A stretch of DNA of 64,000 nucleotides, taken from Allolobophora icterica. Taxonomy: Eukaryota > Annelida > Clitellata > Crassiclitellata > Lumbricidae. Positions within the stretch are counted from its first letter, which is position 1, and each line of letters begins with the position of its first letter. This document shows, one piece after another, positions 46,209 through 57,616 of the stretch. The stretch is from NCBI GenBank assembly GCA_963556255.1, contig OY744609.1:24289134-24353133 (forward strand), given 5' to 3'. The notes under the pieces are model-generated. The model saw only the letters and a program-made list of their open reading frames with translations, did no database searches and had not been told where the DNA came from. The translations under genes and the position numbers were made by a program.

Positions 46209-46637
46209 CTTTTATTGTTAACAACAGTTAGAAAGCTTTAAAATTGTCTTAATATTACTGTTCACTAAGACAGGTACTGGAGTGGGATCAATGTGCCCCA
46301 CCTGTAATCTTTTTCAGGTGTACCATGACATTAATTGCAAATACGGTACTGGCAAAACTATTGCCTTAAAAGATTTCAGTTGTTCTGATTATATGAACGA
46401 AACATTGCCGTAAGTTTCTACTTGAAACTACATTTGAATCTTATCACCCTTGTCTAGAAGTCCCCATTAAGCGCCAAAACAGATCAAGGTGCCTGGTGTC
46501 CCAATCTCCCCTAGTTCGTGTTATCTGTAATACAATCCGACGCAGCAATTAGGTCGCAAGAGCAAACGCCCGACCTGTAACTATATAGCTTGTAGCAAAT
46601 GTCAGGAGCAGATCGAGTGCCAAAGCAAGTTTATTAT
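46209..46637. other. Intergenic, nothing assigned
   Basis: No coding region or recognisable repeat. Confidence 0.4.
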
Positions 46638-46645
46638 CGTACGGC

Positions 46646-46791
46646 CAGTATGAGAATTGTATAAAAAAAGACTGGGGGGGTTAGACCTTGATTCATGTGG
46701 AGTTTGGGTGTGCAATGAAGACTTTACTATGGGGTCCTAAGAAAGACTAGGGGGGTTGAACCCCCCAACCCCCCCGACAATTCTCACCCTG
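46646..46791. mobile_element. 146-bp hAT MITE
   Basis: CAGTATGAGAATTGT and the inverse of CAGGGTGAGAATTGT, with identical CGTACGGC on both sides (46638-46645 and 46792-46799). G-runs and C-runs sit just inside the ends. Confidence 0.92.
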
Positions 46792-47299
46792 CGTACGGCC
46801 TTTGCGGACTCGTCAAATTCTCCTCTGCCCGTGTCCTCCTTAACTTCTGTTGTTTCTGTGAACCTTTGGGGATAACTTTAGTAATCAAAAAGGGCGACTG
46901 TGGTATTAAAATATACAGATAAAGGAGCATTATGTGAACACTATAGGCATTACAATAGCTTAATAAATAATAATAATTGGCATGCTTATTGCTTACTAAT
47001 GCTTATGGTAACATAAATGACACATACGAATGGAATTTGCTGGTATAGGCCTAGCCTAATGACTGAAGACGAATGGGTCCATGGCTGGTAGATGAATCAC
47101 CAGCATAGCTGTTCCCTACATGTATGGCTGGGTGGAGTCGACCAGTAAGACGACAGCAGCTGCGAATTAAGCAGAGACATGCGCCTATGACGGTATCAGA
47201 GAACGGATTTGGAATGACGTAAAAAGGAAGGAAGGGATGAACGGACAGGCGGGAAAGAATGTGGAGACATAATACGGGTGGAATAGGCGAAAGGGGCAG

Positions 47300-47510
47300 G
47301 AACAGGAAGAAAATAAAATACAATACAACTGTATTTTGATATTGCCCTCCTTCCAAAGTTAAGAAGTGCACGCGACCGTACGACAGAACATCGATGGCGC
47401 TGGGTCTCTACGCAGGGGCTTGAGGTAGTTTCGAACATGCGACCCTCCGGTTACAAGGCACAGAACATACCGTTACACCACCGCGTCGCGGCATCCCCGC
47501 CCCCCAAAAG
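47300..47510 (-). repeat. tRNA-derived SINE
   Basis: On the minus strand, starting near 47485, CGCGGTGGTGTAACGGTATG resembles a tRNA A box and CGCATGTTCGAAACTACC a B box about 45 bases later. The anticodon stem pairs poorly, so it is not a functional tRNA. The 3' part GGAGGGCAATATCAA and ACAGTTGTATTGTATT is shared with 11820-11945. Confidence 0.6.
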
Positions 47511-47651
47511 GGGCGAAATATCAGAAAGCGTCAGAGTCGCGACAAGGGACGTAGTCGACGGCAAGAGGAATCCCCTCTCGAGGAAGAGACTGGAACACGC
47601 TGACGAAGACGGCCGAAAGCTCCAGGTCTAGAAGTCAGGTCGACAGTCCGA

Positions 47652-47744
<93 letters not shown>
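47652..47744. repeat. (TA)n(CA)n microsatellite
   Basis: TA run followed by CA run. Confidence 0.96.
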
Positions 47745-47745
<1 letters not shown>

Positions 47746-47861
47746 GTTTATTTACCACGAAGGTGGAAAGTACAAAAGCAAAAGCAAAACAAAAAAAGTA
47801 AGTACAGACAGATGCAAAACTGGCATACATGAGATGATCACTTCTGTGATCTAACGTAGAT

Positions 47862-47986
47862 CATGGGCGGCGATCCCGGGGAGTCGAGGGGGACAAGACC
47901 CCACCATCAGTTCAAAACTCATTTGACCAGATAAATTCTAAATTGTCCTCCCCACCCCCACCTGTCAAACAAGATCGCCGCCAGTG
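47862..47986. mobile_element. hAT MITE of the GGCGGCGATC family, copy 2
   Basis: CATGGGCGGCGATC to GATCGCCGCCAGTG, with identical ACGTAGAT on both sides (47854-47861 and 47987-47994). Shortest copy, 125 bp. Confidence 0.93.
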
Positions 47987-47994
47987 ACGTAGAT

Positions 47995-48779
47995 CTATCA
48001 ATACCATATTCATCACAAAGTGGTACAAGTTCAATAGTGCATGTAGCTATATCCTTTGCCACAAACACATTGTTATTATGACTTCCATACAACAATCGAC
48101 CAAAAAGTTTAGTTTACGCAGGTGTAGTACATGAATGAGGTCTATACGACCAGTATAAAATTGAATGTCTAACAGATTCCCATTTATGCATGTTAGGCCT
48201 AAATATCTTCTGTACACACCAACACACTTTCAACTAACGCATATATGGGCTGTTGGTAAGTTAATAGCCTCTAAGGAATAAGTTAACAGAGGCAAGACAA
48301 AAGATTCTAGCAATCTCACTTTCACATGCCCGGAAACATATTTTGAATAACAAAATATGGCATTAGCAGATGCATAAAAACGCTTAATTGCAACAGACAT
48401 ACCAGTTTTCAACTTTTTACAGGAGATAAAGTATAACCCAGTCAGGCAGATGAAATAGTCCAGTGGCAGTATTGCGGAGTAACTGAGAATTTGCGGAATT
48501 CATGAGGAATAGCTCCGAGAGTCAAGGTGCAGTGTGGGATATATATGGATCGATTGGAGAACTCGAGTTGAGTAGTTACTGGGGATGGGAGAGAGTGAGC
48601 TAGGAGGAGGGTTGGGCAGAGCGGGGTGGCTGGATGGTGAAGAGTTCGCGAACGTACATGGGTTGGGAATATTGTATGGAGTTGTAGGTGAGCGATAGGA
48701 CTTTGAAGTTAATACTCTAAGAGATTTTCAGCCATTGTAGTGATTTAAGGACGGGAGCGATACGGTGATGCTTAGGTGT
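47995..48779. other. Intergenic, possibly LINE 3' non-coding sequence
   Basis: No intact frame. The part from about 48500 may belong to the minus-strand LINE that follows. Confidence 0.35.
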
Positions 48780-50030
48780 CTTGGTGACAGCTCGTGCGAG
48801 TTAATTTTAGATGAGTTGTAGACTCTTTAGTTGGATAGATTCGAGGTTGAGGAAAAGGGAATTACAGTAATCAAGTTTGGAGTGGACAATGGAGGTAGCG
48901 ATAGTGGAAGCAGTTTTAAAGTCAAGCATGGGTCGAACGCGGCGGAGGTCGCCAATAGGCCTATGCAAGAAGCAGGTGAGCGAAAGGTTGGATATGTGAT
49001 TAGAGAAGAAGAGCTGTGGATGAAGGGTAATGTCAAGATTGCGCAAAGAAGAGTCGGAGGTGAAAATGAGAGGTAAGATTTGGCTGAATAGGCGTATGGA
49101 AGGTTCGGATATTTTCTTGATCCGAGGCCTAGGATAATAAATTCTGTTTTGGCAGGGTTGAGGCAGAGGTGGTTGGGAAACATCCAGTTACAGATTAGAC
49201 TTACCACCTCGAGTAGTTGGGCAATGAAGGACGAGAAAGAGCCGAGGAAGAAGGATATGAAGAGTTGGGTGTAGTCTGTGTAAAGATGGTGTCTACAACA
49301 GTTGTGGATTTTACGAAGTGGCTCCGAGTTGTAGTGTAAAGGATGAAGAGAAGTGGCCATAGAAGGGAGTCATGGGGAACACCACAAGAGAATGGGAGAG
49401 GTTGTGAACAGTGACTAGAGGCTTTGACAGAGAAGAAGCGGGAAGACAAGTAAGACTCAAACCAAAGTAGCTAGAGCAGTGTCGTAGACGCCAAGCCAAG
49501 AGAACAACGATGACAACCGAAGGAGAAGTATAGATCGTAATCTACGGTGTCGAAAACGGCAGAGATGTCGAGAAGAGAGCTAGGAGACTTGTTGATGACT
49601 CATCAGCAGGGATCAGCTTATTATACAGAGAGACAAGCAGAGTTTCTGTGGAGTGGTATTTAGTGAAACCAGATTGGTGGGGGTTGAGGAGCGAGTTACA
49701 TGAAAAATAGTCTTTAAGCCAAGCAAGGACAATGCTGTCGGGTAGTTTAGATAAAAAAAGGAAAGATTGGAGATGTGACGATAGTTAGAAGTTTTCCTTG
49801 TCGAGATTAGCTTTTCTGAGAAGGGGAGTGACAAGAGAGTGCTTAAAGTCCGTAGGGAAGTGACCATGTCGAGAGAGGGAGAGGTTGTTTATGTTGGTTA
49901 TAACAGGAACGAGGACAGAGGTAACATCTCTGAGAAGGGGTGGACGAGGTTTGCATTGTTTCTTGGGTAGAGTGTTTACGAGCGAAGAATTTATGAAGAG
50001 CTTCTGAAGTCTGAAGCTGCAAATTAACAA
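48780..50030 (-). pseudogene. CR1/L2-like LINE reverse transcriptase, degraded
   Basis: In minus-strand order: CKPRPPLLRDVTSVLVPVI, NINNLSLSRHGHFPTDFKHS, LVTPLLRKANLDKENF, NYRHISNLSFF, LKTIFH then HQSGFTKYHSTETLL, ALATLVWFESYLSSRFFSV, SCGVPHDSLLWPLLFILYTT, NHLCLNPAKTEFIILG and RSPASCIGLLATSAAFDPCL. These match fingers to thumb of CR1/L2 RTs (CGVPQGSVLGPLLFILYT, LxxxKTEFIxxG, LDYCNSLL). Many frameshifts are present, and GVPQGS is changed to GVPHDS. It lies just downstream of the GT32 gene on the same strand but is unrelated to it. Confidence 0.85.
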
Positions 50031-50447
50031 AGTTTATATGTAAACGGTGATCAAACGTGAGACTATATAATTTGGTAGGGGCGAACTGGGCGGTTACAAC
50101 GACAAGTCTTGCAATACTTGCTCATTGGCCTCGCGTTCATGACCTTGGAGTTCGTCAATTGCAGGTTCAGGGACCTAAGTAAAGGAAATGAGTGCCTCAC
50201 ATAAATCCCACTATGGAACACGGAACATCCACAACGAAGCTCTTGTATCAAGATTACCGTCATATGGAGAATGAAAACCTCCGATCAGGATCTATAGCAC
50301 GCCTGTTCGACTATGACTTCAAGGTCTCAGTGTGCAATCACCACTGACCAACAATAAATAAGATCAAAATAGAGGTCGCTATTCAAATATCAATGCGCGT
50401 CTTACACAGCACAGATTCTGTCGCAGCTTTTAATGCGCATTAAAATT
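50031..50447. other. Intergenic between LINE and GT32 gene
   Basis: No coding region. On the minus strand an ATTAAA word lies shortly after the GT32 stop codon, a weak candidate polyadenylation signal. Confidence 0.35.
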
Positions 50448-51428
50448 TTATGTTAAGATAAGATCAGACGAGCCATAGTAGATATATCGCATGACCTGCC
50501 CGAATGTGCTGTTGATGGTCTTGATCTTCTCTGGATTGTACTCTTCCCAGTTGAAATGTCCCATTACGTGTAGCACGTACAGTTCTTTCCAGTTGATGAT
50601 ACCGTACCACAGTAAATGCCGGTCCTTCCAGTCTGGGGTCGTGAATTTGAACGGCTCCACGTGCAACAGATCAGGTCGCTGGACGTAGATCTCATGCGCA
50701 ATTCGTGCGCAGTTGTAATCCCAATCAAATGCGCGATAATTGTTCCGATACGATTCGTGTAACAACCTCAGAAAGGTCGATCCCTTCCTGGCGACTATGA
50801 TGCCCGCTATGAATTTCGGCGGCTTCTCTTTGCCCATCGTCGCATCATACTTGCGGACCGGATCTAGACTGTTGACGACGATCACGTCGTAGTCCAGATA
50901 GATCCCGCCGTATTTGAGCAGGATTTCTATCTTGGCGATGTCGCCTCGGTGGTACATGTGCAGCAGTGTTTGCCCGTAGATGGTGGCAGGCGGTTCGCGG
51001 TGCACGATGTGTAGTGGAACATTGTTCAGCCAGAGTCTGTTCCACCATTCGCCTGACGGGAGAAAGTTGCAGTGAAAGAGAATTCTTTCCGGTTTCTGGA
51101 TCCGGTAGGCGCTGATGATGCTAATGTAGTTGAGAAACGACATTTCCTGGTTGGCGTCCGCCCGGAACCAAATGAAATGGACGATGTTTGGCACAACGTA
51201 CTTCGATACGTTGCCCTCCAAACCTCGACTAAGCAGTGCGCGGACGGTCGAAGTGTTGGCACTGTCCTCCACACTGACCCGAACCTCAACGCGTAACGCC
51301 TCAAAAAGATACCCATAGTAGTTCACGAGTACTCCACACATAAAAGCAGCGCAAAGCATGGCAAGTCGAAGTATCCTTCGCGCGTTGACGGCCATTGTTA
51401 CTTGACGGAATAAATCCAGGCTTCCCAT
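50448..51428 (-). CDS. GT32-type (Gly_transf_sug) type II membrane glycosyltransferase
   Basis: Single-exon frame of 326 residues. Probable Golgi enzyme transferring a sugar from a nucleotide-sugar donor; the acceptor is unknown. A short basic cytoplasmic N-terminus (NARR, about residues 15-18) precedes a hydrophobic signal anchor at about 19-41, then a stem and a catalytic domain. Family marks: PNIVHFIWF (80-88), RGDIAKIEILLKYGGIYLDY (161-180) with the DxD metal/donor motif D179-Y-D181, FIAGIIVARKGSTFL, and a C-terminal HVMGHFNWEE. N-glycosylation sequons lie at N58, N73 and N306. These features fit the family of A4GALT/A4GNT and yeast OCH1. Met1 is preceded by an open stretch with a possible acceptor TTGTAG, so an upstream non-coding exon is possible; Met12 is an alternative start. 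Confidence 0.88.
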   Translation of the reverse strand: MGSLDLFRQVTMAVNARRILRLAMLCAAFMCGVLVNYYGYLFEALRVEVRVSVEDSANTSTVRALLSRGLEGNVSKYVVPNIVHFIWFRADANQEMSFLNYISIISAYRIQKPERILFHCNFLPSGEWWNRLWLNNVPLHIVHREPPATIYGQTLLHMYHRGDIAKIEILLKYGGIYLDYDVIVVNSLDPVRKYDATMGKEKPPKFIAGIIVARKGSTFLRLLHESYRNNYRAFDWDYNCARIAHEIYVQRPDLLHVEPFKFTTPDWKDRHLLWYGIINWKELYVLHVMGHFNWEEYNPEKIKTINSTFGQVMRYIYYGSSDLILT

Positions 51429-52023
51429 TAAGGATGCACCTACAACGTACCATAGAAAATAATGATATCACACACTGGTGCGAATTATAACAGTCTCGGA
51501 TACTGACAATCTAACAAAGTAGATGGGATATAACTGACAAAAGCAGGTAGAGAAGTTTGAAGTTTCTTTAAAGTTTCGAATTCGACTTAGTTGATCCTGT
51601 TTAACAGTAATCTTACTGTAGGCTAAAATGAGTACAACGCAAGTTGCTGCCAAAAAACAAATGTTCAAGGACATTAAACCAACATGCTTATTGTACGGCT
51701 TTGGTTTTTTGTGTAGTTGAACTACACGAGTCACGAGCCCTCTAACTCTTTTGCTGCCTGTGATGCATATATATATGCCGTACGCTTCCTTACATCAGTT
51801 CGAGCTCACCGTACCTTTAATGTGTCGGGCCTTTCTTTTGGAACAGTTTAATTCCATATAGTTTAGGCCTACTGCTTCAGTTGACTTTGTTCAACATCCA
51901 ATTTCGACCTGCCTCAAAACAAAGTCTTGTAAACAGCTGCAGTGTTTTGAGAGGTATACTCAAAGTCACTATAAAAGTGTCATCACTTTTGACAGCTACT
52001 ATTATTTCTGTATAGGCTGTTTA
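51429..52023. promoter_or_regulatory. Upstream region of the GT32 gene
   Basis: Should hold the promoter (minus-strand direction). The 88-codon minus frame at 51468-51734 has a hydrophobic stretch (LNICFLAATCVVLILAYSK) but no recognised family or splice link, and is not called. Confidence 0.35.
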
Positions 52024-52027
52024 TTAA

Positions 52028-52442
52028 AGCCCTAGGTTTTAGGTTTGGCGGTTTCCCTCGTAGAATGAAGTGACCAACGACTGTAGGCGGTTCAAGTAAG
52101 CATCTGTCGGCCAATGGGCGTTGATTTCATTTTGGTTTACACATCTTACAAGCATAGGCTGCTGAATTTAATTATATGCATAGCCTAGGCAACATCGTCC
52201 GCTTTGTGGAATGGAGGCGAGGCGCAGGGACGGTCGGTCGATCGGTGGTAGCCCCCACCCTAGGCCCTTCACCCTCCCTCTGGCCTACCCCGATCAATTG
52301 ACCACTTGTATATATAACCGAGCTTTGGGTCGTAAACCTGTATATAAATGCCAGCTGTTGATGCTGTCACCGTTGCCTTATTATACCCGGAACACTAAAG
52401 ACAATAAGCTGTATTTCACACAAAACAATTTATACAATTTCA

Positions 52443-52490
<48 letters not shown>

Positions 52491-53104
52491 GCATCGTCTT
52501 CATAATTACCAATTTTTTCAAAATTCCAGTTGTTGTGAGCAAAAAATGCCCGTATGGCTTCCTCTTGATCGCCATCTACCACAATAGTAAGTTCGTATTT
52601 GTTCATGGCAATCTAATCGCATATAGAAACTACAGACTTGTTTCTCAACCCTGTAAGTATCTTCATAGCAATGAACTCCATAGTAATATGAGTGTATGGG
52701 GGGGTAAATTTGGATAATTGGAACAACTTGTATACATTCTAGAAGTACAGGTATGACCTCTAGCCAGCTTACCTGGCTTTCGTATACACAAATTAGTCGA
52801 CCCACAGCTCGGTTATATATATACAAGTGGTCAATTGATCGGGGTAGGCCAGAGGGAGGGTGAAGGGCCTAGGGTGGGGGCTACCACCGATCGACCGACC
52901 GTCCCTGCGCCTCGCCTCCATTCCACAAAGCGGACGATGTTGCCTAGGCTATGCATATAATTAAATTCAGCAGCCTATGCTTGTAAGATGTGTAAACCAA
53001 AATGAAATCAACGCCCATTGGCCGACAGATGCTTACTTGAACCGCCTACAGTCGTTGGTCACTTCATTCTACGAGGGAAACCGCCAAACCTAAAACCTAG
53101 GGCT
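52028..53104. mobile_element. TTAA-flanked foldback element, copy 2 (inverted)
   Basis: TTAA at 52024-52027 and 53105-53108, ends AGCCCTAGGTTTTAGG inverted. It is nearly identical to copy 1 (4896-5978), with the centre in opposite orientation and a shorter TA run, 1077 versus 1083 bp. The central 40-codon frame is kept on the minus strand. Confidence 0.88.
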
Positions 53105-53108
53105 TTAA

Positions 53109-54221
53109 ACGCCACCTGTTGTGACAATTAGCATTAATCGACAGCGTTGAGCAACTGAACGTGAGGGACTTGCTCAAGGTCCCTGTAAACACACTGGCTG
53201 TCACCGGGAGGGCTCGAATCTGCACAGTTTGCATTACAGCTTACAAAGCGAGAGTTTAAACCAACCGTGTCATAGTCGTGTCATAAGTGGTGGCTCAGTT
53301 AGCTACATTGTTAAGTGCGCGCGTCTAGCCTTCTCAGTGCTTGAGGATGCCGGGCTTGCCGGCTTGCATACAAATGTGGTTTATGTAAGAGATTTTTGGC
53401 TAGTTCAGTTCGGTGAGTGGGCACGGGACCATATAATGGCGTGCACACATGCAAAAGAGTAGCAGTGGTGAAGGACACACCCGATCAAATATTCATTGGA
53501 TAATGAGCCACGCAGTCGCTGTAGAAAGCGGCATATATTTTACATTTAACCTTTGTCACATAGAGAGGCCTGGTTGTGCTTGCAGACCTAAAGCAATCAC
53601 TCGTCTGTGTCAAGCAGGGAAGTTCAGTTTCTGTAAGAACATGGTAGGGAGTGCAATTAGTCGCCAAGTCACAAGCCATTGGTTCAATTACTTCAGGTGA
53701 GGCAAAATTATGCAAATTTTATGGCCACTCCATTGCTGTTATTGCAAGTATAATTACAGCGCTTAACGTTGTTTGCCACTTACTAAATATACAAAATAAC
53801 CATTGACAGAGTAATAAAACTCACTACATCGCCAACAGATCTCTTAAAACGCAAAGTTAAAACTCATAGCTGCTCAACGCTACAAACAGCTGTAGGCCCT
53901 ATGTCTAGAAAAGAAGTACAAGCGTGCACACAGTTACTCCAGTGAAATTAAGAGCCACCAGGTTGAGTTTCAGCAGCAACTCTCACGTCCAGGCTCCAGC
54001 TGTGCATAGTAGGCTATGTATACGACCATACAAATATTTGCTTTAATGGGACAAGTTCATCCATGGCCTCAGTTTAAATTTCCTGATAGAAATTTAAACT
54101 GGAGCCATCGATGAACGTTTTCAGATGAGGTGATGCTAACTTAACAATCTGAATTCAATCAACAATTCTACCAAACAAATGAGATTTGCAAAATGCAAAT
54201 CAACCCCATTAGCAAACAAAG
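53109..54221. other. Intergenic with a tRNA-like segment and a small hairpin
   Basis: GTGGTGGCTCAGTTAGC near 53287 resembles a tRNA A box, but no matching B box follows, so it may be a SINE head. A hairpin lies at 54055-54116. The short frames at 53229 and 53449 are not supported as genes. Confidence 0.35.
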
Positions 54222-54224
54222 CTA

Positions 54225-54688
54225 TGGGTCATCCATAAAGGACGTCCGCAATGAGGGGTGAGGGAGGGGTCATTCAAATGCGGACAATGGGGGAGAGGGT
54301 AATGACCAGTGCAGACGTCCGCATCTGAATTTCTAAATTTGATAGTCAAATTGCTTGCTTGTTTCAACCTGCCCCGAGAGACGAAAAGGTCAGTGAGGCG
54401 GTTGCCTAAAACCTCATGCCATGTACTAGAACTGTAATACATTGTGGGCTTACTTTTCAATTTTAAATAGCATTTACTGGTCGATGTTTTAAGTAAGGTG
54501 AATTTAAACATGATAGTACTGGTAGCTTATTTATGACGTTAGTCACAGTGTTGGTTTTTCGTTCATTGGCTTTGGCCTGCGAACGTCCGCAAAGGGGAGG
54601 ATAAGGTCAAATGCGGACAAATGCGGACAAGGGGAGGGAGGTGTCCAAAGTAGGTCATATATTGCGGACGTCCTTTATGGATGACCCC
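54225..54688. mobile_element. Harbinger-like MITE with CTA duplication
   Basis: Ends (T/G)GGGTCATCCATAAAGGAC inverted, flanked by CTA at 54222-54224 and 54689-54691. GTCCGCA and ATGCGGACAA words repeat inside both ends. A 3-bp CTA duplication suits PIF/Harbinger; this is inferred. A related partial copy lies in PPP2R5 intron 11 (43197-43510). Confidence 0.7.
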
Positions 54689-54691
54689 CTA

Positions 54692-55069
54692 GCAAATCTA
54701 ATTAACACTGCTCCTCTGATCAAGATATTACATTCACAGCTTATATTTGCACATAAATTATACGTATACGCCTACGCATATTATACGTATACGCTTACAT
54801 CCTACGATACGATATGTAGGCCTACGTTTATGACTATAGATGCTGCCTATACGCTTAGAATATCGCTTAGGGTACAAAGTCAAGTCTATTGCATCGTACA
54901 TGTTATACAACTATGTTAATTCCATCAGCATAATGTACTGGTAGGCCTATGTACGGTGCACTTTCTTTATACCGGTTTGTGTGTGATCTGTTGGCACGGT
55001 AGGCTTATGTATCGTAGTACGTGTACATGTGTAGGCCCTAACTATATTAGTGCCTACATAAAATAAAGA
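54692..55069. other. AT-rich intergenic, nothing assigned
   Basis: TACGTATACG-type words repeat near 54760-54790. No gene. Confidence 0.4.
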
Positions 55070-55590
55070 TATGTACAGCTTTTGGGGAGTATTAGGCCTG
55101 TATAGTGCTAATGTGCAGAGCAATTCAACATACAAAGCCATGATTACAATAGGAAAAATTATCGGTCGCTACGCACGTAGGTGGAATTCTAAGATCCTGT
55201 TCGTCATCATTAGCCTATATGGGACGCAGAAAAGAGCCCTATATGCTGTCACGCGTGCCAACACAGTAGCCAAATTAATGTATGCGTCTCCGGCATGGTG
55301 GGATTGTTGAGTCCTGCCGAGTATGGTCGACTGTAACGGTTCCTTGGTCGGGTGTTGCGGGCCGAGTTTCTGCAAGCGATTATATCTAACAGGCGGCAGC
55401 ATGTTTTGCGACAGCTATGCACCGAGAGGGGGGATATGCGGCACAATTTGATACCCAGACTGCATCCGTTTACCCCTTCTGACAATAGAAACATTCCGAC
55501 GTTTAAAATAACAGTAATTATAATCAGAACCCAATTGACCTGTACCTCATTGCGTTCTGTCAATGAGAACTTGTTTGAATAAACGAAGAT
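55070..55590 (+). pseudogene. LINE reverse transcriptase C-terminal remnant
   Basis: The plus strand reads ANTVAKLMYASPAWWDC, then after a break LRAEFLQAIISNRRQHVLRQ, MRHNLIPRLHPFTPSDNRN. This matches the same LINE domain as 6036-6567 (TLASLMYASPAWW, AITNLDHVL, NLRQRAHNFTLP). Stops and frame changes show decay. Confidence 0.68.
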
Positions 55591-55641
55591 ATAATTTAAA
55601 AAATGATGATGATGACGATGACTGTGACAATTACATGAACT

Positions 55642-55828
55642 CATGGGCGGCGATCCCGTGGGTCAAGGAGGACAAGACCCCCACCTTTAACAGTGGGGGG
55701 ACACAATATACAGTTGCCCCCAAATTTTGAAGAAACACCAAACAAGGTCGACAAATTTTCTCACCTCTTTGTTTTCCAGATCAGTTCAAAGTGTCCCGTG
55801 TCCTACCACCTGTCAAACATGATCTCTG
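55642..55828. mobile_element. hAT MITE of the GGCGGCGATC family, copy 3
   Basis: Starts CATGGGCGGCGATCCCG; the right end is eroded (CATGATCTCTG). Flanks CATGAACT (55634-55641) and TATGAACT (55829-55836) match 7/8. Confidence 0.78.
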
Positions 55829-56003
55829 TATGAACTTCACTGGGATATGGCCAAGCAAGCTGAGGCGAGCAATCAACACCGACCGTCCGTGACCATGGAC
55901 TAATCGAAAGATGGAAGGAAGGCTAGACTGTGTAGTAGGCCGAAATGTGTACCCTTCCAAGTCTCGCAGCTAAAGACGGGTAATTGAATTCTGTACCCTA
56001 GCA

Positions 56004-57616
56004 ATTGATACAAAAGGTTTCTCAGTTGATTTTGTTACCATTTGGCATGCTTATTAACATAGTAAAAGTCTACTTTATTCTGACCATTTGAAAGGGTCAA
56101 TTTAGGATGGCTGCCGGCAGCTAAAATTGTCTATATCTCAAGCAATATTCAACCTAGAAATGTGATCTTGGTGTCTAACCACAGGTTTTATTGCTCAGCG
56201 TTCAGTTGAAATAACTTTAATCACTTAATATATCATTTCAAGATGGCGTCCAAGATGGCTGTCGGGGGCTAAAATTGTCCATATCTCAAGCACTATTCAA
56301 CATAAAAAGGTGGAGTTACATAGCTTACACATACAATAGTCACTACTGTCATTTTCGCAAGGGAATCTGTGCACTTTTTATGAGCTCATCACACACCAGC
56401 CATATCAGTTTCTGTTTATTTAATAGCTCTTGATAGGAACTCCTCTCTCTTGCCTGAGAACTCTGTTCCTGCAGTGAAGCTGATAACGGGATAAATATTG
56501 CGTCCTCTCAGATGCGTGTTGTCTGTGATGGATGGACCTTGCTCCTATCCGTCAAAAACAACGGTTGTATTTGCACCATAGCCTATTGCCGAAGTCGGCA
56601 TACGACTTTGCTATTTGCTATTCCACTTCCACGTATCAGACCTCCAGAGGTCTTGAAGGGCCTCATCAACGTCTGCTCAATGACAAGATCCGAGTGCACT
56701 GTGGTCAATGCACATGAAAATGCTGACGTATAGACATAGTACAGGCTGCAGTAGAGACATCTCTTCTCAGTGGCACAGCTATCAAATGTGCAGGGGGTGC
56801 AAGGCACTCGGGCCCTCGTCCTCCAGGGGCCCACACTGACACGTGCCAGACAATTTTTTTATAACCACAGTTGAAAGTTTCTTTTACAGTTAATCTAATT
56901 CACATTACTGCTTATTTGGTGACAGATCTAGTAGTCGTAATGTTCGAATGTTTCGACAGTCGACACACTTGCATTATTTCCTTAATTTACTGCTTTAGCA
57001 TGGACAGCTGCCAGCTGCCATACTGAACTTCTGTTACCTTATTTTTGCGTCCCGAGGGCCATATTGAATAATGTCTTTAGAGTTTATATAAGTGAACGGA
57101 ATAACTAATTGGTTATTGATTGGTTATTGATTGATAGCCAGCTGCCAGCCACCGTTCTGAACTCCTTTTACCTTGTTTTTGCGTCTCAAGTCACGATGGT
57201 CACATTGCATAATGGTTCTACCGAGTTTATGTGAGTGAACGGAACAACTGAACACTGAACAGTGAACACCTATGGTTAGACACTAAAACCACCTTTTAAG
57301 GCTGAATAGTGCTTGAGATATGGACAATTTAAGCTCCCGGCAGCCATCTTGGACGCCATCTTGAAATGATATATTAAGTGATTAATGTTAGGCCTATTTC
57401 AACTGAACGCTGAGCAATAAAACCTACGGTTTGACACCAAAACCACCTTTCTAGGTTGAACAGTGCTTGAGATATAGACACTTTTAGCTCCCGGCAGCAA
57501 TCTTGGACGCCATCTTGAAATTGACCCTTTCGAATGGTCAGAATAGAGTAGACTTTTACTATGTTAATAAGCATGCCAAATGGTAACAAAATCAACTGAG
57601 AAACCTTTTGTATCAA
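56004..57616. mobile_element. 1.6-kb long inverted repeat
   Basis: Arms of about 310 and 330 bp (56004-56313, 57288-57616) match in inverted orientation from TTGATACAAAAGGTTTCTC inward. Each arm itself contains a duplicated block of about 137 bp with AAGATGGCGTCCAAGATGG and CATATCTCAAGCACTATTC words. The 970-bp centre has a direct duplication (GCTGCCAGC...TTTTTGCGTC) and no convincing gene. No target duplication was identified. The 165-codon minus frame at 57374-57871 runs through an arm and is not supported. Confidence 0.8.

Noticed and set aside
47400..47510. Functional tRNA gene on the minus strand
   Set aside because: A- and B-box-like words exist but the anticodon stem pairs poorly and the 3' part continues into a repeat tail, so a SINE is more likely.
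51468..51734. 88-codon minus frame with a hydrophobic segment upstream of GT32
   Set aside because: No family match and no convincing splice link to the GT32 frame; possibly chance.
53229..53700. Two overlapping open frames of about 80 codons
   Set aside because: No recognisable domain, no splice structure; a tRNA-like SINE head overlaps.
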